From UBA964 sp037444685 (GTDB taxonomy: Bacteria; Pseudomonadota; Gammaproteobacteria; Steroidobacterales; Steroidobacteraceae): 64,000 nt of DNA. The notes beneath the pieces were generated by a model that did no database searches, had not been told where the DNA came from, and saw only the letters and a list, made by a program, of their open reading frames with translations. Location of the stretch: the NCBI GenBank assembly GCA_037444685.1, contig JBBILX010000003.1:186001-250000 (forward strand), read 5' to 3'. The translations under genes and the position numbers were made by a program. Positions 1 to 9,113 of the stretch are shown here, one piece after another (the first letter of the stretch is position 1; each line of letters opens with the position of its first letter).

Positions 1-2000
<2,000 letters not shown>

Positions 2001-2033
2001 CGTCGGCAGCCGGCACTCCACGTTGAATGCGCG

Positions 2034-2058
2034 CTTGTCCACAGAATCTGTGGGTAAG
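2034..2058. repeat. Palindrome made of two head-to-head DnaA-box-like 9-mers
   Basis: Two 12-base arms with two mismatches surround a single central base at 2046. The left arm carries TTGTCCACA (2035-2043) and the right arm, read on the other strand, TTACCCACA (2049-2057). Both are one base from the DnaA-box consensus TTATCCACA. It lies 34 bases upstream of the priA ATG. It could be a DnaA site, another operator or chance; binding is inferred only from similarity. Confidence 0.5.
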
Positions 2059-2204
2059 TCTGTGAGGAACGGCGCCCGTCGCGGCGCAAATCACGGTTTT
2101 TGCGGAGTTTCGTGCGGGGCTGCTCGGTTCGTGACCATCGCACCGAAAATGCATGATTTTCAGTGACTTGCATGTTTAGCGGACGCGCGATGGTTTCATT
2201 TATG

Positions 2205-2240
2205 ACAAACACGTGAAGCACGGCCTGCAACAGTGTTTGT
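2205..2240. repeat. 8-bp perfect inverted repeat between priA and the sigma-factor gene
   Basis: Arms ACAAACAC (2205-2212) and GTGTTTGT (2233-2240) enclose 20 bases in a locally AT-richer stretch about 80 bases before the sigma-factor start. This is where the promoter of the sigma cassette should lie, so it may be an operator. I see no convincing -35/-10 pair. Apart from this and the DnaA-box-like palindrome I see nothing in the 2001-2317 gap. Confidence 0.3.
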
Positions 2241-2317
2241 AAGTGCTTGATTCGGGCTGATGGCGGTCTTGGGTCGGTCGGGGTCAACCGCAGCGAGGCG
2301 GCCGCGTTCTGCTCGCC

Positions 2318-2941
2318 ATGAGCCCGATAGCTGCTACGCTCGGCCCGATTTATAGCACGCCGGCCGCCTGCCGCGGCCCACGGGATGTGGCCGCCACGAA
2401 CTCGGAATCTCGCGCTCTCGAGGCTTTCCTCGCCGGCGTCGAGCGCAAGGCCTTCAAGATCGCGCAGCTCGCGCTGCGCAACGAAGACGATGCGCTCGAT
2501 GCGGTACAGGATGCGATGCTCTCGCTGGTGCGGCGCTACGCCGCCAGACCCAGCGAGGAGTGGAAACCGCTCTTCTACCGTATCCTCGAGAATCGCGTTC
2601 GCGACATGCAGCGGCGTCGCACCGTCAGCGGCCGAGTGATGGCCTGGCTGCCGGCGCGCGCCTTCGACGACGATGAGGTCGACGATCCCGTTGCCAGCGC
2701 CGCGGACCACGAGCCCGCCGTCGTCGACAAGCTGCAGATGGAAGAGGCGATCGGCGCGCTCGAGGCGCGCATCGCCGCACTGCCTGCGCGCCAGCGCCAG
2801 GCCTTCCTGCTGCGCAACTTCGAGGGTCTGGACGTCGCCGCGACCGCGGTGGCGATGGGCTGCTCGGAGGGCAGCGTGAAGACGCACTATTTCCGCGCGT
2901 TGCAGACACTGCGCGCCGAGCTCGGAGAATTCTGGTCATGA
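2318..2941 (+). CDS. ECF-type RNA polymerase sigma factor
   Basis: A 207-residue sigma-70 family protein with only regions 2 and 4, hence extracytoplasmic-function type. Region 2 covers about residues 40-105 (LRNEDDALDAVQDAML, then FYRILENRVRDMQRRR). Region 4 covers about 145-205 (LPARQRQAFLLRNFEGLD, then the helix-turn-helix GCSEGSVKTHYFRAL). An acidic linker joins them. An in-frame GTG at 2387 would remove 23 poorly conserved residues and may be the true start. The stop overlaps the next ATG by four bases, and all four genes to 4165 are linked this way, so the following genes are probably its regulators or partners. Target promoters and inducing signal are not visible. Confidence 0.88.
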   Translation: MSPIAATLGPIYSTPAACRGPRDVAATNSESRALEAFLAGVERKAFKIAQLALRNEDDALDAVQDAMLSLVRRYAARPSEEWKPLFYRILENRVRDMQRRRTVSGRVMAWLPARAFDDDEVDDPVASAADHEPAVVDKLQMEEAIGALEARIAALPARQRQAFLLRNFEGLDVAATAVAMGCSEGSVKTHYFRALQTLRAELGEFWS

Positions 2942-3348
2942 ACGAACACGACAGCGACGGCAGCGAGTTCGAGCGCCGCAGTCGCGCCACGCTCGAGGAG
3001 AGCGTCGAGCGGCTCGATGCGCGGACGCGCTCACGGCTCAATCAGGCACGCCAGCGGGCGCTTGCGGAATATGCGGCGCGCCGCGCCTCACCGTGGCGGC
3101 GCTGGTTGGGCGCGGGCGCGCTGCTGCCGGCAGGCGCAGTCGCCGCCGCGGTGCTGTTGGCAGTGACGATCTGGAATGCACCGCGCGGACTCGAGCCGGA
3201 CGCGGTGGTAGCTCGTGGCGAAGTGGCGACAGCCTTCGAGGACCTCGAATTGCTCGCCGACGGCGGCGCCCTCGTCGACGGCGGCGAGTCGGTCGACTTC
3301 GACTTCTACGAGTGGGCCGCGGCCGAAGCGGAGGCGGTGGGCACATGA
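2938..3348 (+). CDS. DUF3619-like single-span membrane protein, candidate sigma-factor partner
   Basis: A 136-residue protein with a charged N-terminus (FERRSRATLEESVERLDART, then QARQRALAEYAARR), one hydrophobic segment at about residues 55-79 and an acidic C-terminal tail predicted to be periplasmic. The N-terminal pattern matches my memory of DUF3619, a family found after ECF sigma genes. It overlaps the sigma gene and the next gene by ATGA at both ends, so translation is coupled. A cytoplasmic helical region plus one membrane span directly after an ECF sigma factor fits an anti-sigma role. That is inference from layout; I see no classic zinc HxxxCxxC anti-sigma motif. Confidence 0.72.
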   Translation: MNEHDSDGSEFERRSRATLEESVERLDARTRSRLNQARQRALAEYAARRASPWRRWLGAGALLPAGAVAAAVLLAVTIWNAPRGLEPDAVVARGEVATAFEDLELLADGGALVDGGESVDFDFYEWAAAEAEAVGT

Positions 3349-3602
3349 GCCGGCGCAAGCGCGCCGGGCTCGTCGGCGTAGCAGGACTTGCGCTCGCGCT
3401 CGGCGCCAGCGCGGATGCAGGCGCCGCCGAACCGGCTAGTGCCGCGAAGGCTCCGGCGAAGGACGTTGCTGCGGAGCTCGCAGCCGATGAGGATCTGCTC
3501 GAGTTCCTCGGCGGTGCCGATGGCGAACTCGAGGAGGGCGGAGACTGGCTCGATTTCCTGTCGAGTGCGGACATCCGCAAGGTGGCAGGAGCGAAGAGAT
3601 GA
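3345..3602 (+). CDS. Small secreted acidic hypothetical protein
   Basis: An 85-residue protein beginning MSRRKRAGLVGVAG with a typical Sec signal peptide ending near ADAGAAEP. The mature part is short and acidic (ADEDLLEFLGGADGELEEGG) and ends WLDFLSSADIRKVAGAKR. No known domain is recognised. Its repeated leucine/phenylalanine-acid pattern (LLEFLG, WLDFLS) recalls the ELLADGG and DFDFYEW tail of the preceding protein, so the two may act together in the periplasm. The start is fixed by the ATGA overlap with the upstream stop, and the stop overlaps the DUF3106 start the same way. Function unknown. Confidence 0.75.
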   Translation: MSRRKRAGLVGVAGLALALGASADAGAAEPASAAKAPAKDVAAELAADEDLLEFLGGADGELEEGGDWLDFLSSADIRKVAGAKR

Positions 3603-4165
3603 ACATCGAACGACGTGATGCGCTGCGCACGCTGGCCTTCACCGTGGTGGCGGCGGGCGTGTTCTGCACGGCCGCCGTGCGGGCGGCCTGGGCCGAGGAC
3701 GCACCGGGCCCGCAGGCAGACGCGGCTGCGCCGGTCGCGGCGAATCCGGTGCCGTGGAGCTCGCTGAGCACGGAACAGCAGCGGCTGCTTGCCCGCTTCG
3801 AGTCGAACTGGGACGCGCTGCCGGCGGCGCGGCAGAATGCGCTCGCACGCGGCAGCGAGCGCTGGCTGTCGATGACACCCGAGCAGCGCGCGCGGGCCCG
3901 CGCGAGCTTCAACCGCTGGCGAGACCTGACGCCCGAGCAGCGGGCTGCGGTGCGCGAGCGCTGGCGACAGTTCCAGCAGCTCTCGCCCGAAGAGAAGGCG
4001 CGCGTGCGGCGAGCCTTCGAACGCTTCCAGAGCCTGCCGCCGGAGCGCCGCCGCGAACTGCGACACCGCTGGCAGCGACTGCCGCCCGACGAGCGTGCGC
4101 GACGTCTGCAGCAGCTCCGCGAGATGCGCGAACGACGCCAGCAGCGGATGATGCAGCGGCCTTAG
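3599..4165 (+). CDS. DUF3106 domain protein, periplasmic helical repeat protein
   Basis: A 188-residue protein with an N-terminal signal segment (about residues 8-32, ending near AAWAED), then a helical region rich in Arg, Glu and Gln. Short units of the type W..LTPEQR recur five or six times (SLSTEQQRLL, SMTPEQRARA, DLTPEQRAAV, QLSPEEKARV, SLPPERRREL, RLPPDERARR). This is the hallmark of DUF3106 and resembles periplasmic stress proteins of the CpxP/Spy kind in composition. Last gene of the ATGA-linked sigma cassette. By analogy it may sense or buffer envelope stress; this is inference. A weak GC hairpin (4166-4181) follows the stop. Confidence 0.85.
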   Translation: MNIERRDALRTLAFTVVAAGVFCTAAVRAAWAEDAPGPQADAAAPVAANPVPWSSLSTEQQRLLARFESNWDALPAARQNALARGSERWLSMTPEQRARARASFNRWRDLTPEQRAAVRERWRQFQQLSPEEKARVRRAFERFQSLPPERRRELRHRWQRLPPDERARRLQQLREMRERRQQRMMQRP

Positions 4166-4204
4166 GCGGCGCAGGCGCCGCGGTCGTCCGGGAGGCGGGG
4201 TGCG

Positions 4205-4633
4205 TCAGCGCCGCCCGGCCCAGGCGGAGTTCGTCAGGCTGACGCCGGCGAGCGCGATCGCGATGCCGAGCCAGCGAAGCGGCGCGATCCGCTCGCGGAA
4301 TACGCGCGACATCGCCACGGCGGTCAGGATCGGATTCAGCGCGACGACGAGCGCGGTGCGACCCGCCGGAATCAGCTCGAGCGCACCGAAGAAGAACAGG
4401 TTGTAGGCGAACAGGCCGAACGCCGCGACGACGGCCGTCAGCGCCAGCATGCGCGGTGACGGCCGCGGCCAGCGCCGCTCGGCGAGTCAGAGCACAGGGG
4501 CGAGGATTGCGAACGCGCACCAGAAGCGCAGCGCCGCGAGCGTGAAGTGCGGCAGCTGTGGCGCGGCATACTTGCCGGCGGCGAAAGTGCCGGCCCAGAG
4601 CAGCGCGACGCCGAGCAGCTTGGCGTAGATCAC
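4205..4633 (-). pseudogene. Broken EamA/DMT-family transporter (internal stop and C-terminal truncation)
   Basis: Reading the minus strand from a GTG at 4633 gives a drug/metabolite-transporter N-terminus (IYAKLLGVALLWAGTFAAGK, then LAALRFWCAFAILAPVL). It then meets an in-frame TGA at 4489-4487 and continues in the same frame (LAERRWPR) into the rest of the first EamA domain (LFAYNLFFFGALELIPAGR, then LGIAIALAGVSL). The frame ends at 4205, so the second EamA domain of the usual ~290-residue protein is absent. Two lesions in one gene argue for decay. The fragment from the ATG at 4450 (81 residues) is unlikely to be functional. A sequencing error at 4487-4489 would remove the stop but not the truncation. 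Confidence 0.72.
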
Positions 4634-4687
4634 GGCGGACTCAAGCGCGGGCGCCGCGGGTCGTCGGATCGGCCGACGGACTGCGCA

Positions 4688-5497
4688 TCAGCGCCCGGAT
4701 TCTTCCATCCGCCTGTCCGTGCCGCGCAGCGCCGCGACCTCCTGCCGCAGCGCGCGGATCTCGGCGAGGATCTCGCCGCGCTCGTCGTGGGCGGCGCGCT
4801 CGTCCGCGGCGCGCTCCGCATTGGCCGCGGACTGCATCGCGCCGACGACGACGCCGATGAACAGGTTCAGGATCATGAAGGTCGCGACCAGGATGAAGGG
4901 CACGAAGAACAGCCATGCGTACGGGAACTGCTGCATCACGGGCCGCACGATGCCCATCGACCAGCTCTCGAGGGTCATGATCTGGAACAGCGTGTAGAGG
5001 CTGGCCCCTACCGAGCCGAACCAGTCGGGGAAGGCGGCCGAGAAGAGCTTCGTCGCCATGACGGCCGCGACGTAGAAGATCAGCGCCATCAGCGCCATGA
5101 CCGAACTGATTCCGGGGATTGCCGAGATCAGTCCCTGCACGACCGAGCGCATGCTCGGCACGGCCGAGATCAGGCGCAGCGCCCGCAGCACGCGCAGCGC
5201 GCGCAGCACCGCGAATCCCTCGCCGGCCGGGATCAGTGCGATGCCGACGACGAGGAAGTCGAACACGCTCCACGGGTCGCGGAAGAAACGCAGTCCGTGG
5301 GCGGCGATCCGCAGTGCCACCTCGAGCGTGAAGATCGCGAGCGCGATGCGATCGAACGCGATGATGACGCCGCCAGCCGACTGCATGGCGGCCGGCCAGG
5401 TCTCGAGGCCGAGCGTGATTGCGTTGACGACGATCAGCGTCAGCACGAACTGCTGGAAGCGCCGGTTCTCGACGAGCGGTCGCAGCGCGGGGATCAT
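4688..5497 (-). CDS. Bacterial voltage-gated sodium channel (NaChBac/NavBac-type ion transporter)
   Basis: A 269-residue six-transmembrane ion channel that would work as a tetramer in the inner membrane. S4 carries arginines every third residue (R99, R102, R105, R108). The selectivity filter TLESWSM (175-181) matches the Na+-selective TLESWxx signature of NaChBac. S6 follows (FILVATFMILNLFIGVVVGA), then a charged C-terminal helix with heptads (AHDERGEILAEIRALRQEV), the coiled coil that assembles NavBac tetramers. Ribosome site AGGAGG lies about 12 bases before the ATG. Length equals the family norm. Likely roles in proteobacteria are motility or pH homeostasis; neither is shown here. Confidence 0.93.
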   Translation of the reverse strand: MIPALRPLVENRRFQQFVLTLIVVNAITLGLETWPAAMQSAGGVIIAFDRIALAIFTLEVALRIAAHGLRFFRDPWSVFDFLVVGIALIPAGEGFAVLRALRVLRALRLISAVPSMRSVVQGLISAIPGISSVMALMALIFYVAAVMATKLFSAAFPDWFGSVGASLYTLFQIMTLESWSMGIVRPVMQQFPYAWLFFVPFILVATFMILNLFIGVVVGAMQSAANAERAADERAAHDERGEILAEIRALRQEVAALRGTDRRMEESGR

Positions 5498-5561
5498 GTC
5501 AGCCGCCCTCCTAGGCGGGAGCAGGGTCGGGGGACGCGTTCCTTGCGTGACGTGCAGTGCG

Positions 5562-5591
5562 TTGAATTTCCGAGCAAAGCTGCCTTATCTT
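5562..5591 (+). promoter_or_regulatory. Possible sigma-70 promoter for the HNH nuclease gene
   Basis: TTGAAT (5562-5567) and TATCTT (5586-5591) are 18 bases apart, and the ATG follows 10 bases after the -10 box. The transcript would be almost leaderless. No ribosome site is visible before the ATG, which fits. Prediction from consensus only. Confidence 0.35.
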
Positions 5592-5601
5592 AGCAGTACA
5601 C

Positions 5602-6276
5602 ATGAAGCGGATGGGTGCCCCCGGGCTTGGCTTCGCGGCAGACGATGACTTCCGCATCGTCCCGCGTCCGCTTGCGTCCGGCATTCACCATCACGTGCTG
5701 CGCACCGACATCTCCGGCATGCCGCTCGAGTGGATCGACTACAAGGAAGCGGCCCGGCTCTATCATCAGGACCAGATCGCCTACACCTGTGGCAGCCCGC
5801 TCTACCGGCTGTACGGCGGCACGAGCGCGCGCACTGGCCTGCGCACGGTGCTCGAGGTCAACTCGATCGTCGCGACCGTCGGCCACACCGGCAATCCCGG
5901 CAACAGCCGCCACGACTACGTGCCGCCGCTCAACAACCGGACACTGTTCCGGCGGGACGCCTACCTGTGCCTCTATTGCGGCCAACGCTTCGGCGCGCGC
6001 GAGCTCTCGCGCGATCACGTGCGTCCGTTCAGCAAGGGCGGCAAGGACGTCTGGACCAACGTCGTCAGCGCGTGCCGCCGCTGCAACAACTACAAGGCTT
6101 CGCGCTCGCCCGAGCAGGCCGGCATGCAGCTCCTGGCCGTGCCATTCACGCCGACCTACGCCGAATACATCTTCCTGAAGGGCCGGCGCGTCCTCTTCGA
6201 CCAGATGGAGTACCTGCTCGCGCATTTCCCGCGCAGCAGTCCGCTGCACGAGCGCGTGCGCGGCATGATGTCCTGA
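5602..6276 (+). CDS. HNH endonuclease family protein
   Basis: A 224-residue protein whose C-terminal half is an HNH nuclease with a zinc ribbon. C123 and C126 (CLYCG), the central SRDHVRPFSKGG with H139, then a Trp-Asn-Val step and CRRCNNYKAS. The N-terminal ~110 residues are not recognised. HNH proteins of this size in proteobacteria are common housekeeping genes of unclear role, often called 5-methylcytosine-restriction McrA-like without evidence. No methyltransferase or restriction partner is nearby. The 3' neighbour, a flap-type exonuclease in the same direction 22 bases away, makes a DNA repair link plausible. Confidence 0.88.
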   Translation: MKRMGAPGLGFAADDDFRIVPRPLASGIHHHVLRTDISGMPLEWIDYKEAARLYHQDQIAYTCGSPLYRLYGGTSARTGLRTVLEVNSIVATVGHTGNPGNSRHDYVPPLNNRTLFRRDAYLCLYCGQRFGARELSRDHVRPFSKGGKDVWTNVVSACRRCNNYKASRSPEQAGMQLLAVPFTPTYAEYIFLKGRRVLFDQMEYLLAHFPRSSPLHERVRGMMS

Positions 6277-6298
6277 GCGCCGGCGCTACAATGCGCCG

Positions 6299-7192
6299 GT
6301 GATCTATCTCGTCGACGCCTCGGTCTACGTCTTTCGCGCCTACTATTCGCTGCCGCCGCAGATGCAGGATCGGGACGGGCGGGCCGCGCACGCGCTGTTC
6401 GGCTTTGCGCGCTTCCTCGGCGATCTGATCGAGCGGGCGAAGCCGCGCTACCTCGCGGTCGCGTTCGACGCGAGTCTCACGGACTCGTTCCGTAACCGCC
6501 TCTATCCAGCCTACAAGGCGAACCGCGACCCTGCTCCGCCCGACCTGCTGCACCAGTTCGCCCGCTGCCGCGAGTTCTGCCGGCTGCTCGGTGTCGCCGA
6601 GTTCGCGAGCTCCGGGTACGAAGCCGACGACATCATCGGCACCCTGCACGAGCGCTTTCGCCGCGACGGCATCCGCTCGACCGTGGTCACGCGCGACAAG
6701 GACCTCGTGCAACTGATCCGCGAAGGTGACGTCTACTGGAACTACACCGACAACCTGCAGCTGCGGCACGGCGACATCGAGACCCATTTCGGCGTGGTGC
6801 CCGAGCGCTTCGCCGACTATCTCGCGCTGACCGGCGACAGCGTCGACAACATTCCGGGCGTGCCGGGCGTTGGTCCCAAGACGGCCGCCGTCCTGATGAG
6901 GGAGTTCGCCTCGCTCGAGGAGCTCTACTACAACCTCGATGCGGTGGCGAGGCTGCCGCTGCGAGGCGCGGCGAAGTTGCCGGCGCGTCTGCTCGAACAT
7001 CGCGAGGCCGCTTTCCTCGCCCGGCAGCTCACCGGGATCTCGCGCGACATGCCGCTCGAGTTCCGCCGTGAGTCGCTGCAGTGCGCGGCGCCGGATGTCG
7101 CGGCACTCGGTGCCTTCTTCGACCATCACAACTTCGGCCCGATGCTGCGCCGTCAGGTCGAACGGCTCGCGCAGCAGGCGCGCGCCGGCTGA
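6299..7192 (+). CDS. 5'-3' exonuclease (PolI N-terminal/FEN-like)
   Basis: A 297-residue stand-alone relative of the 5'-nuclease domain of DNA polymerase I, cutting flaps or 5' ends with two metal ions. Visible motifs: LVDASVYVFRAYY at the N-terminus, the helical arch region FRNRLYPAYKANR, the acid cluster GYEADDIIG, TRDKDLVQL, and the helix-hairpin-helix GDSVDNIPGVPGVGPKTA that binds the DNA backbone. Longer than E. coli Xni (about 250). The start is the GTG at 6299, since MIYLVDAS is the conserved beginning and no ATG precedes it in frame. It is followed after 4 bases by the acyltransferase gene, so the two are probably co-transcribed. Confidence 0.93.
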   Translation: MIYLVDASVYVFRAYYSLPPQMQDRDGRAAHALFGFARFLGDLIERAKPRYLAVAFDASLTDSFRNRLYPAYKANRDPAPPDLLHQFARCREFCRLLGVAEFASSGYEADDIIGTLHERFRRDGIRSTVVTRDKDLVQLIREGDVYWNYTDNLQLRHGDIETHFGVVPERFADYLALTGDSVDNIPGVPGVGPKTAAVLMREFASLEELYYNLDAVARLPLRGAAKLPARLLEHREAAFLARQLTGISRDMPLEFRRESLQCAAPDVAALGAFFDHHNFGPMLRRQVERLAQQARAG

Positions 7193-7196
7193 CGCC

Positions 7197-8129
7197 GTGC
7201 GTGATCGCGAACCTCTGAGTGCGCGCGTGCCGGCGCGCCTGCTGCTGCCGTGGTACTGGCCGGCATGGTGCGCGCTCGGCCTGACGCGCCTGCTCGCGCG
7301 CCTATCCTACCCGTCGCTGCTGCGCGTCGGCGCCGCGCTCGGAACGCTGGCGCGGTGGGTCCTGCCTGCGCATCGGCAGGTGGTCCGGCGCAACATCGAG
7401 CTCTGTCTGCCCGAGCTCGACGCGGCGCAGCGCGAGCACATCCTCCGCGATCACTTCCGCAGCCTCGGGATCACGGTCGGCGAGACCGCGCTGGTGTGGT
7501 GGGGCGATGCAGCGGTCGTCCGCTCGCTCGCGAAGATCGAGGGACTCGAGCACCTCGACGCGGCGCAGGCGCGCGGCAAGGGCGTGATCCTGCTCGCCGC
7601 GCATTTCACGACGCTCGAGATCGGCGCACGCATCATGACCGTGACGCGCCCGATCCATCCAGTCTACAAGCCGACCCGGAACGCGCTAATCGCGCACTTC
7701 ATGGTGATGCGGCGCAGTGCGCAGTCGGACGGCGCGATCGCCAACGACGACATCCGTTCGGTGGTGCGCGCGCTGCGCGCGGGCTGCATCGTCTGGTATG
7801 CGCCCGATCAGGCCTATCGTCACAAGGGTGCGCAGCTCGTGCCTTTCTTCGGCATTCCCGTGGCGACCAACACGGCGACGTCGCGGCTCGCGCGCTCGAC
7901 CGGGGCCGCCGTGCTCCCGTACCTGGTCGAACGCCTGCCGGGCACGGCGGGCTATCGGGTCGTGATCGGCGCGCCGCTCGAGGGCTTCCCTTCGGACGAC
8001 CCGATTGCCGATACGCTGCGCTACCACCAGATCATCGAGGCACAGGTACGGCGTGTGCCCGAGCAGTACCTCTGGGTGCATCGGCGCCTCAAGGGCCTCG
8101 GCGAGGACGCGCCCGACTACTACGCGTGA
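7197..8129 (+). CDS. Lipid A biosynthesis lauroyl/acyl acyltransferase (LpxL/HtrB family)
   Basis: A 310-residue inner-membrane enzyme that transfers an acyl chain from acyl-ACP to Kdo-lipid A in the cytoplasmic leaflet. The diagnostic HX4E catalytic motif is HFTTLE with H136 and E141. The YKPTRN and AYRHKGAQLVPFFG segments that follow are typical of the family, as is the hydrophobic N-terminal anchor (LLLPWYWPAWCALGLTRLL). The start is taken as the GTG at 7197, four bases after the exonuclease stop; a GTG at 7227 would give a shorter form. The length matches LpxL/LpxM (about 305-325). Whether it is the primary or secondary acyltransferase cannot be told from sequence. Confidence 0.9.
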   Translation: MRDREPLSARVPARLLLPWYWPAWCALGLTRLLARLSYPSLLRVGAALGTLARWVLPAHRQVVRRNIELCLPELDAAQREHILRDHFRSLGITVGETALVWWGDAAVVRSLAKIEGLEHLDAAQARGKGVILLAAHFTTLEIGARIMTVTRPIHPVYKPTRNALIAHFMVMRRSAQSDGAIANDDIRSVVRALRAGCIVWYAPDQAYRHKGAQLVPFFGIPVATNTATSRLARSTGAAVLPYLVERLPGTAGYRVVIGAPLEGFPSDDPIADTLRYHQIIEAQVRRVPEQYLWVHRRLKGLGEDAPDYYA

Positions 8130-8226
8130 GCGCTCCGAGCGCGCCAACAACCCCCTGATGCAGATCGCTTCGTCGCCACGGGCGCACGCCGCCAAGGCGG
8201 CGCGGCGCCGCGCGGACACCGCGGCC

Positions 8227-8255
8227 TTGTATGCTTGGTCTAAGTATGCCATATT
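8227..8255 (+). promoter_or_regulatory. Sigma-70-like promoter of the DUF6502/DUF5666 pair
   Basis: TTGTAT (8227-8232) and CATATT (8250-8255) are exactly 17 bases apart. Transcription would begin near 8262, leaving a leader of only about 14 bases before the ATG at 8276. The -10 box lies inside the left arm of the palindrome at 8249-8279, the arrangement expected for repression. Confidence 0.55.
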
Positions 8256-8279
8256 TGGGAATATTAGACCCAAATATGG
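8249..8279. promoter_or_regulatory. Perfect 11-bp palindrome over the -10 box and start codon (operator candidate)
   Basis: The arms CCATATTTGGG (8249-8259) and CCCAAATATGG (8269-8279) are perfect and separated by nine AT-rich bases. The left arm contains the -10 box and the right arm contains the ATG start codon of the DUF6502 gene. In this GC-rich genome an AT-rich perfect palindrome is unlikely by chance. A dimeric DNA-binding protein could block transcription initiation here; the DUF6502 product itself is one candidate. Confidence 0.6.
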
Positions 8280-9106
8280 AATCAGCTGTCAAAAAGGCCG
8301 CGCTTTCCGCCTGCCGCCGGCTGCTGCGACCGCTGGTGTATCTGCTGCTCAAGAGCGGCGTCTCGTGGCGCGAGTTCGCCGAGGTGTCGAAGACCTCGTT
8401 CGTCGAGGTGGCAAGCAGCCGCTTTGGCATCCGCGGCCGGCCCACCAATGCTTCGCGGGTCGCGATCCTGACCGGACTTGGCCGACGTGAGGTCGCGCGG
8501 CAGCGTCGACTGCTTGCGAGTGGCTGCCCTCCGGAACCGCCCCACCTCAATGCTGCGACGCGCGTGCTGTCAGGCTGGCACCAGGATCCGGATTACCTCG
8601 ACGGTCAGGGTCAACCGCGAACGATTCCGGCCAGCGGCATCGCGCCTTCGTTCGAGGACCTCTGTTGCCGCTACGCCGGCGACATCCCGTCGAGCGCGCT
8701 GCTCAAGGAGCTGAGCAGTGTCGGCGCCGTTAGCCGCGGCGACGACCAGGCGCTGCGCGCGCTGGGCCGCGTGTACATCCCGCTGCGCGTCGATACGGGA
8801 AAGGTGCTGCGCGCCGGCAACGTACTCGAGGACGTCGGCGCGACAGTCGTGCACGACCTGACCTGCCCGCCGCGAGAGCCGCTGCGATTCGAACGGCGCG
8901 CAGTCAACGACCGGGTCGCCCAGCGCCACCTGCCGGCCTTTCGCGCTTTCCTCGAGCACGAGGGCCAGGCTTTTCTCGAGCGCGTCGACGAATGGCTTAC
9001 ACGCCACGAGGCCACCGCCGAGGAGCGTTCACGCGGTGACACGCTGCGCCTCGGGGCGGGCGTTTACCACTTGCAGTCCGATATCAGAAAAGGAAGCCCG
9101 CCATGA
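8276..9106 (+). CDS. DUF6502 family protein, possibly DNA-binding
   Basis: A 276-residue soluble protein. The start is placed at 8276 (MESAVKKAALSACRRLLRPL) because an earlier in-frame ATG at 8231 would lie inside the promoter. The N-terminal third reads like a winged-helix domain: LLLKSGVSWREFAEVSKTSF, then RGRPTNASRVAILTGLGRRE. This resembles the conserved start of DUF6502 proteins as I remember them. The C-terminal half is helical and unassigned. Its stop overlaps a four-base ATGA, followed by the DUF5666 lipoprotein start 8 bases on. The two families are often neighbours. With the palindrome over its own start codon, autoregulation is an attractive inference. Confidence 0.82.
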   Translation: MESAVKKAALSACRRLLRPLVYLLLKSGVSWREFAEVSKTSFVEVASSRFGIRGRPTNASRVAILTGLGRREVARQRRLLASGCPPEPPHLNAATRVLSGWHQDPDYLDGQGQPRTIPASGIAPSFEDLCCRYAGDIPSSALLKELSSVGAVSRGDDQALRALGRVYIPLRVDTGKVLRAGNVLEDVGATVVHDLTCPPREPLRFERRAVNDRVAQRHLPAFRAFLEHEGQAFLERVDEWLTRHEATAEERSRGDTLRLGAGVYHLQSDIRKGSPP

Positions 9107-9113
9107 AAAAGCG

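Noticed and set aside
4166..4181. GCGGCG-CAGG-CGCCGC hairpin after the DUF3106 gene as a terminator
   Set aside because: Six-base GC-only arms without a T-run arise easily by chance here; not listed as a feature.
8231..8275. Upstream ATG at 8231 as start of the DUF6502 gene
   Set aside because: It lies inside the -35 to -10 region of the apparent promoter; the ATG at 8276 begins the conserved-looking MESAVKKAAL.
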